DNA of 53,182 nt from Methylobrevis pamukkalensis. GTDB lineage: Bacteria; Pseudomonadota; Alphaproteobacteria; Rhizobiales; Pleomorphomonadaceae. The number at the start of each line of letters is the position of its first letter. The stretch's first letter is position 1. Below the pieces are notes generated by a model, which did no database searches, was not told the origin of the DNA, and saw nothing but the letters and a program-made list of their open reading frames with translations. Below, one piece after another: positions 48,221 to 53,182 of the stretch. The position numbers and the translations under genes are program-made. The DNA lies in contig NZ_MCRJ01000009.1 of NCBI RefSeq assembly GCF_001720135.1, positions 1 to 53,182 on the forward strand. Reading direction: 5' to 3'.

Positions 48221-49576
48221 TCAGGGCAGATCCTTCAGCACCATCGCCAGGGTCGCCACGATCTCGTCGATGTGGTGCTCCTGCAACATCAGCGGCGGCG
48301 ACAGGGCGATGATGTCGCCGGTGGTGCGGATCAGCACGCCCTTCTCGTAGGCCTTGAGGAAGGCGGTGAAGGCGCGTTTGGTCGGCTCGCCCGGCATCGG
48401 TGCCAGCTCGATCGCGCCGACGAGACCGATGTTGCGCACGTCGATCACGTGCGGCATGCCGCGCAGGGTGTGCAGCGCCGTCTGCCAGTAGGTGCCGAGG
48501 CCCTTGCCGTCGCCCGGCTCGTCCTTGTCCATCGCGCCCGCGGTCAGCAGGCCCTCCTCGGCATAGGTGTCGAGGGTGGCGAGCGCGGCGGCGCAGGCGA
48601 GCGGGTGGGCCGAGTAGGTGTAGCCGTGGAAGAACTCGATCAGGTGCTCCGGCCCGGTCATGAAGGCGTCGTGGATCTTCGACTGGACGAAGACCGCCCC
48701 CATCGGCACCGTGCCGTTGGAAATGCCCTTGGCCGTGGTGATCATGTCCGGCATCACGCCGAAATAGTCGGTGGCAAACGGCGTGCCGAGGCGGCCGAAG
48801 CCGGTGATGACCTCGTCGAAGATCAGCAGGATGTCATGCTTGTCGCAGATCGCGCGCAGCTTCTGCAGGTAGCCCTTCGGCGGGATCAGCACGCCGGTGG
48901 AGCCGGCGACCGGCTCGACGATCACCGCCGCCACCGTGGACGGATCGTGCAGCAGCACCACGCGCTCCAGATCGTCGGCAAGCTCCTCGCCGTACTCCGG
49001 CTCGCCGCGGGTGAAGGCGTTGCGGGCAAGGTCGTGGGTGTGGCGGATGTGGTCGACGCCGGTCAGAAGCGTGCCGAACATCTTGCGGTTGGTGACGATG
49101 CCGCCGACCGAGATGCCGCCGAAGTTGACGCCGTGATAGCCGCGCTCGCGGCCGATCAGCCGGAACTTGGAGCCGTTGCCCTTCACCCGGTGATAGGCGA
49201 GCGCGATCTTCAGCGCCGTCTCCACGGCCTCCGAGCCGGAGTTGGTGAAGAACACGTGGTCCATCGGCGAGGGCAGCAGGCTGACGAGGCGGGAGGCCAG
49301 CTCGAAGGCCTTCGGATGGCCCATCTGGAAGGCGGGCGCATAGTCGAGTTCGCCGGCCTGCCTGGCGATCGCCTCGACGATCTTGGGCCGGCCGTGGCCG
49401 GCGTTGACGCACCAGAGGCCCGCGGTGCCGTCCAGCACCTTCCGGCCGTCGGACGTCGTGTAATACATGTCCTTCGCGCTGACGAGCAGCCGCGGCTCCT
49501 GCTTGAACTGCCGGTTGGCGGTGAAGGGCATCCAGAAGGAATCGAGATTGTTGGTGGAGATGCGCGTGTCCGCCAT
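48221..49576 (-). CDS. Omega-amino acid (beta-alanine):pyruvate aminotransferase, class III
   Basis: 451 residues, fold-type I PLP enzyme. DTSWMPFT-like start LDSFWMPFTANRQFK, TNSGSEAVETALKIALAYHR (PLP phosphate site), RGYHGVNFGG, LIFDEVITGFGR with D254 that contacts the pyridine nitrogen, and catalytic Lys283 in ITTAKGISNG. LDSFWMPF is typical of beta-alanine:pyruvate transaminases. Makes malonate semialdehyde from beta-alanine, or methylmalonate semialdehyde from beta-aminoisobutyrate. Start at 49576; an open frame to 49648 is unlikely. Divergent from rutR. Confidence 0.92.
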   Translation of the reverse strand: MADTRISTNNLDSFWMPFTANRQFKQEPRLLVSAKDMYYTTSDGRKVLDGTAGLWCVNAGHGRPKIVEAIARQAGELDYAPAFQMGHPKAFELASRLVSLLPSPMDHVFFTNSGSEAVETALKIALAYHRVKGNGSKFRLIGRERGYHGVNFGGISVGGIVTNRKMFGTLLTGVDHIRHTHDLARNAFTRGEPEYGEELADDLERVVLLHDPSTVAAVIVEPVAGSTGVLIPPKGYLQKLRAICDKHDILLIFDEVITGFGRLGTPFATDYFGVMPDMITTAKGISNGTVPMGAVFVQSKIHDAFMTGPEHLIEFFHGYTYSAHPLACAAALATLDTYAEEGLLTAGAMDKDEPGDGKGLGTYWQTALHTLRGMPHVIDVRNIGLVGAIELAPMPGEPTKRAFTAFLKAYEKGVLIRTTGDIIALSPPLMLQEHHIDEIVATLAMVLKDLP

Positions 49577-49963
49577 CGTGTGCTCCGTAAAGGCATGTGC
49601 GCCGTAAAAGCAGAAAGGCCCGCCCGATCCCGGACGGACCCGAATCACCCTCCCGACCGGCGCCGTCTCCGCCGCCCTGACGGCCGGCCCGTCCCCGTCG
49701 CAGCACGGATTTCAGGCGCCTGTCCACGTCATCGGCGCCCTGCCCGCCGTCCCGGTCGGTCCGGGAGCGCCTTCAGGGGCGTTTTCCGGCCGTGCGGGCC
49801 GCAAGTTCTTGATAATTTTCTGACTGAACGGTCAACATCAGGCTATGTGATGCCCAAATCGGCCTCAAGTCCTTTTTTCCGGCGCCGGAGCGATCCTGGG
49901 TCGGCCTCTGGTCCGGGCCGGAGGCGGGGCCGCGGCAAGGGGCCAGGGGAGTAACGGCGGTCC
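49577..49963. other. 387-base divergent promoter region, aminotransferase and rutR
   Basis: Contains a RutR-box-like dyad at 49820-49835. Plus-strand TGACTG (49821-49826), 17 bases, TATGTG (49844-49849) could be the rutR promoter, overlapped by that dyad. The rest is GC-rich with no gene. Confidence 0.55.
49820..49835. promoter_or_regulatory. RutR-box-like operator between aminotransferase and rutR
   Basis: CTGAC-TGAACG-GTCAA; on the minus strand TTGACC is followed by GTTCAGTCAG, so one half is a perfect RutR half-site and the other matches GTCA. It lies in the divergent promoter of rutR and the aminotransferase gene. Confidence 0.6.
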
Positions 49964-50614
49964 ATGCAAGCCGAGAACACCGCGCGTGCCAGTCAGAGCA
50001 AGAAGCGCACCCGCATCCAGATCGAGAACGAGGAACGCATTCTCGACGCGGCGCTGGACGTCTTCTCCAGCTACGGCTTTCGCGGCGCCACGGTGGACCA
50101 GATCGCCGAGGCGGCCGGCATGTCGAAGCCGAACCTCCTCTATTATTTCCGCCGCAAGCAGGACATCTACATCGCCGTTCTCAGCCGGACGCTGGAGAAC
50201 TGGCTGACCCCGCTCGGCGACCTCGACCCCGACGGCGAACCGGAGGCCGAGATCGGGCGTTATGTCGGCCAGAAGCTGGCGATGTCGCGCGACAAGCCCA
50301 TGGAATCGCGGCTGTTCGCGATCGAGGTGATCCAGGGCGCGCCGATGATGATGGACCTGTTGCGCACCGATCTTCGCGCCATCGTGGAGGACAAGGCCGG
50401 CGCGCTCGCCGCATGGATCGCCGCCGGAAAGCTCGCCAAGGTGGAGCCGGCCCATCTCATCTTCATGATCTGGGCGATGACCCAGCACTACGCCGACTTC
50501 GACACCCAGATCCAGAGCGTGATCGGCTCGGGCATCTCCGGCTCGCCGGACACCTTTGCCGACGCCGAACAGGCCGTGACCCAGATCCTGTTCCGGGGCA
50601 TTCTGCCCCGGTGA
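49964..50614 (+). CDS. rutR: RutR family TetR-type pyrimidine regulator
   Basis: 216 residues. Helix-turn-helix: ERILDAALDVFSSYGFRGATVDQIAEAAGMSKPNLLYYFRRKQDIYIAVL. The C-terminal part follows E. coli RutR closely: SRLFAIEVIQGAPMMMDLLRTDLRAIVEDKAGALAAWIAAGKLA and HLIFMIWAMTQHYADFDTQIQSV, including the Trp/His/Tyr residues of the uracil pocket. RutR is a repressor released by uracil or thymine. The C-terminal codons GILPR-stop are duplicated downstream. Divergent from the aminotransferase gene, upstream of MltB. Confidence 0.9.
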   Translation: MQAENTARASQSKKRTRIQIENEERILDAALDVFSSYGFRGATVDQIAEAAGMSKPNLLYYFRRKQDIYIAVLSRTLENWLTPLGDLDPDGEPEAEIGRYVGQKLAMSRDKPMESRLFAIEVIQGAPMMMDLLRTDLRAIVEDKAGALAAWIAAGKLAKVEPAHLIFMIWAMTQHYADFDTQIQSVIGSGISGSPDTFADAEQAVTQILFRGILPR

Positions 50615-50644
50615 CTTCCTTTCAGGGGCATTCTGCCCCGGTGA
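50595..50644. repeat. 20-base direct repeat covering the rutR stop
   Basis: ggggcattctgccccggtga occurs at 50595-50614 (last codons and stop of rutR) and again at 50625-50644, period 30 bases. Each copy is a hairpin with stem GGGGCA/TGCCCC and loop TTC; the second could act as a terminator. Confidence 0.85.
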
Positions 50645-50735
50645 TGCCCCGGCGCACCCGCCTTGCTTGCGCGAGGCGCGTGCGCCGGACAGTGATGCTC
50701 CAACAGCGATACCCGCCATCGAGAGGTTCTGCCCG

Positions 50736-51554
50736 ATGTGGTTCCTGACCCGTCTTGCCGCCCTAGCCGTTTCCGCCGGCGCCCTTGCGGGCGCGCCCGC
50801 CCTCGCCGCGCCCTGCGGCAACACCTCCGACGGCTTCCCCGCCTGGCTTGCCGACTTCAAGGTCCAGGCCGTCAGCAGCGGCATCTCGCAGCGCACCGTC
50901 TCGTCGGCGCTCGACGGACTCTCCTATGACCGCAAGACGATCGGCATGGACCGCGGCCAGAAGAAGACCTTTTCGCAGAGCTTCGAGAAATTCGCCGCCA
51001 CCCGCGCCAACGCCGGCGCGATCGCGCTGGGCAAACGCGCGATGAAGCGCAACGCGGCGGTGCTCGCCAATGTCGAGGCGCGCTACGGTGTGCCGGCGGA
51101 GCTGGTCGTCGCCATCTGGGGGCTGGAAACCGGCTTCGGCAACTTCTCCGGCAACAAGAGCATCTTCCCGCCGCTCGCCACCCTCGCCTACGACTGCCGC
51201 CGCTCGGCCTTCTTCACCAAGGAGCTGGTGGCCGCGCTGAAGATCGTCGACCGGGGCGACCTGTCGCTCGGCGAAATGAAGGGCGCGGGCCACGGCGAAC
51301 TCGGCCAGACCCAGTTCCTGCCCTCCAAGTATCTCGCCTTCGCCGTGGACGGCGACGGCGACGGCCGCCGCGACCTGCTGCGCTCGGTGCCCGACGTGCT
51401 CTACTCGACCGCCAACTACATGCGCGGCCACGGCTGGATCCCCGGCGCCGGCTACCAGGAAGGCGAGCCGAATTTTGCCATTCTCAACGAATGGAACCGC
51501 TCGACCGTCTACCAGAAGACCATCGCGTATTATGCGGGGAAGATCGGCGGCTGA
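50736..51554 (+). CDS. MltB-like lytic murein transglycosylase
   Basis: 272 residues. Signal peptide RLAALAVSAGALAGAPALAAP; family SLT2/MltB: KRNAAVLANVEARYGVPAELVVAIWGLETGFGNFSGNKSIFPPLATLAYD, with the catalytic Glu in WGLETGFG, then KGAGHGELGQTQFLPSKYLAFAVDGDGDGRRD. Cleaves peptidoglycan in the periplasm. No lipobox Cys at the cleavage site, so probably soluble; C27-G-N is close to the mature start but the preceding ALAAP is not a lipobox. ATG at 50736 with GAGAGG upstream. Confidence 0.92.
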   Translation: MWFLTRLAALAVSAGALAGAPALAAPCGNTSDGFPAWLADFKVQAVSSGISQRTVSSALDGLSYDRKTIGMDRGQKKTFSQSFEKFAATRANAGAIALGKRAMKRNAAVLANVEARYGVPAELVVAIWGLETGFGNFSGNKSIFPPLATLAYDCRRSAFFTKELVAALKIVDRGDLSLGEMKGAGHGELGQTQFLPSKYLAFAVDGDGDGRRDLLRSVPDVLYSTANYMRGHGWIPGAGYQEGEPNFAILNEWNRSTVYQKTIAYYAGKIGG

Positions 51555-51568
51555 GGCGCACCGCGGCG

Positions 51569-51628
51569 GTGTCTGCCGGCGCATGGCGCGCTGGCGGACA
51601 CATCGTCCTGATCCGGCGCGGCAGACAC
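51569..51628. repeat. Imperfect long inverted repeat after mltB
   Basis: GTGTCTGCCG (51569-51578) pairs with CGGCAGACAC (51619-51628) across 40 bases, and an inner GC stem may close it. It starts 15 bases after the mltB stop. Possible terminator; otherwise the 258-base gap before the CAP/RTX gene holds nothing clear. Confidence 0.4.
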
Positions 51629-51812
51629 GCTGAGCCGGCTTGGCGACATGGACGGAATTCTTCGTGCACAGGTTTTCCGCCGATTGACACAACCCGAAAT
51701 CGCGGAAATTGTGGTTGCGTTCGGTCGTGAACGCGAACCCATGGTCGCATGACACCGGATCCCATTTGCCACTGTGGCCGCGTCCTCGCGCGCCGATCCG
51801 GATTGCCCGCAC

Positions 51813-53182
51813 ATGACGATCTCCAGTTACGAGCAGTTCTTTGTGGAACTGGTCAACGCCGCACGTCTCGACCTTGCCGGGACCGCTGCGCGGCTCGGTG
51901 TCACGCTGGAGGACGGCGTCGACACGTCTCCGAGGCAGGCGCTCGCCACCGACGCCTCACTGGAGGCCGCCTCGCAGGCCCATGCCATCTGGCTGATGCA
52001 GACCGGCAACCTCGGACTTGTCGGCGAGAACGGGTCGAGCCCGAGGGACCGCATGGCGGCGGCGGGCTATACCTTCGCGGCAAAGGCCGTGTCGGGCGCT
52101 GCGGTGGGCTTCGATGTGTCGGGCGATCCGGTGGAAGCGATCAGGCGTATCGTCGCTGACATGATCTCCGACGCCACGACACGCGACGTCCTGATGGGGG
52201 ACAAGTTTCGGCAGTGCGGAGCGGGCGCCTACGGTGGCCCCTACGAGCACGACGGGCAGAGTTACGACAGCGTCGTGATGATGTCGGCGGACTTTGCAAG
52301 GTCCGGGGATGCCACCTTCCTCACGGGCGTAGCCTATGATGACCACGACGGAGACGGCTTCTATTCTCCGTATGAAGAATCCTGGGACGTACAGTTCAGC
52401 GTGGGCAATCAGTCCGCGACGTCCGATGAGTGGAACGGAAGCTACGCCCTCGCCTTCAACCGTCCCGACATCCTGACCGTCACCGTGACGGACATCTATG
52501 CGACGCGGGTAGTGAAGGTCGACGCCAGTCACGGCAACGTCAAGCTCGACCTCGTCAACGGCGAGTTGTTCAGTTCCGCCCACATGCGGCTTTTGTCCGG
52601 CATCAGCGCAGCTGGCCTTCTCGGCAGCGGCGATCTGAGGCTGACCGGCAACGCAGACGACAATCATCTGCGCGGCAATTCGGGGAACAATGTCATCGCC
52701 GGTCTCGACGGGAACGATGTGCTGATCGGCGAAGGCGGCAGCGACAGGCTGATCGGCGACACCGGTGACGATGCGCTCGACGGAGGCGCCGGGAACGATC
52801 TGCTCGAGGGCGGAACCGGCAACGACACGCTCATGGGCGGCGCGGGCGCAGATGTCTTCAACGGCGGGGGCGGTTCGGACACCGCGATGTTCGGCCACGT
52901 CCAGACCGGTCTCGTCATTTCCATGCGCACCCCCTCGAAAAGCACAGGCGAGGCCCGCGGCGACACGTTCGTGAATGTCGAGACGATCGTCGCCACGTCG
53001 TTCGATGACGCGGTCTATGGAGACGAGACCGCCAACATCCTGCGTGGACTGGACGGCGCGGACGTTCTCGATGGCGGGAACGGCGACGATATCCTCGAAG
53101 GCGGCAGCGGGGCAGACACGCTCGTCGGCGGCGCCGGCCTAGACATCGCCTCCTACAAGTCAGCAACGACCGCGCTCAAGCT
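51813..53182 (+). CDS. Secreted CAP-like / RTX calcium-binding protein, 3' partial
   Basis: At least 456 residues, running off the right edge with no stop. Residues 1-110 resemble a CAP/SCP (YkwD) domain: YEQFFVELVNAARLDLAGTAARLGV, later LEAASQAHAIWLMQTGNLGLVGENGSSPRDRMAAAGY. The usual His of HTGSDGS is absent, so this domain may be inactive. A Ca-binding turn GVAYDDHDGDGFYSPYEE follows near 170-190. From about 275 come RTX nonapeptide repeats (GGxGxDxLxG: NVIAGLDGNDVLIGEGGSD, GGAGNDLLEGGTGNDTLMGG, then DGGNGDDILEGGSGADTLVGG), a type I secretion mark. No type I secretion genes are in view. Start chosen at 51813. Confidence 0.85.
   Translation, partial: MTISSYEQFFVELVNAARLDLAGTAARLGVTLEDGVDTSPRQALATDASLEAASQAHAIWLMQTGNLGLVGENGSSPRDRMAAAGYTFAAKAVSGAAVGFDVSGDPVEAIRRIVADMISDATTRDVLMGDKFRQCGAGAYGGPYEHDGQSYDSVVMMSADFARSGDATFLTGVAYDDHDGDGFYSPYEESWDVQFSVGNQSATSDEWNGSYALAFNRPDILTVTVTDIYATRVVKVDASHGNVKLDLVNGELFSSAHMRLLSGISAAGLLGSGDLRLTGNADDNHLRGNSGNNVIAGLDGNDVLIGEGGSDRLIGDTGDDALDGGAGNDLLEGGTGNDTLMGGAGADVFNGGGGSDTAMFGHVQTGLVISMRTPSKSTGEARGDTFVNVETIVATSFDDAVYGDETANILRGLDGADVLDGGNGDDILEGGSGADTLVGGAGLDIASYKSATTALK

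Overview
The window looks like chromosomal DNA of a high-GC alphaproteobacterium, most likely order Hyphomicrobiales (Rhizobiales). The pointers are an EcfG-type general-stress promoter in front of csbD, an ATP12-type F1-ATPase assembly factor, a DUF2336 protein next to an Hpt protein, a RutR-controlled pyrimidine cluster, and the inverted-repeat families typical of that order. I cannot name the genus. I saw no rRNA, tRNA, CRISPR array, integrase or transposase.

Layout. 1-2230: a glycosyltransferase reading into a UDP-galactopyranose mutase, cut by the left edge. 2302-12457: small regulator/target modules (TetR and RidA, RsgA, MDR oxidoreductase and LysR, AI-2E permease, a stress pair of csbD plus a 28-residue membrane peptide, phospholipase D, YeiH and LysR). 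12604-28143 is mostly minus-strand housekeeping (degP-rarA, crcB-rluC, HAD-ATP12, pccB), separated by accessory blocks: a GNAT/DUF1778 toxin-antitoxin pair, succinate-semialdehyde dehydrogenase, two MarR modules, and an MxaD plus beta-propeller pair with a LysE exporter. 28550-37604: NAD kinase, Hpt, DUF2336, a lytic transglycosylase, flavin reductase and nitroreductase, a secreted Gly-rich protein and threonyl-tRNA synthetase. 37775-50614: reductive pyrimidine catabolism and its probable importer. 50736-53182: an MltB-like transglycosylase and a secreted CAP/RTX calcium-binding protein cut by the right edge.

How the main system works (inference from families). The ABC importer (NMT1/THI5-like binding protein, two permeases, ATPase) would take up a pyrimidine-type compound. 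Dihydropyrimidinase opens the reduced ring, beta-ureidopropionase releases beta-alanine or beta-aminoisobutyrate, the omega-aminotransferase makes the semialdehydes, and MmsA yields acetyl-CoA or propionyl-CoA. PccB at 12604-14136 belongs to the enzyme that consumes propionyl-CoA. RutR, divergent from the aminotransferase, is the likely regulator, and two RutR-box-like dyads lie where such a regulator would bind. The first enzyme, dihydropyrimidine dehydrogenase (PreT/PreA), is not in the window.

Data-quality warning. At least 13 conserved genes need a one-base correction to be read through (12 missing bases, one extra). The same reads create false giant fusions. These look like assembly or basecalling indels rather than decay, and several sit at GGCC. 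Coordinates below give the reconstructed gene extents.
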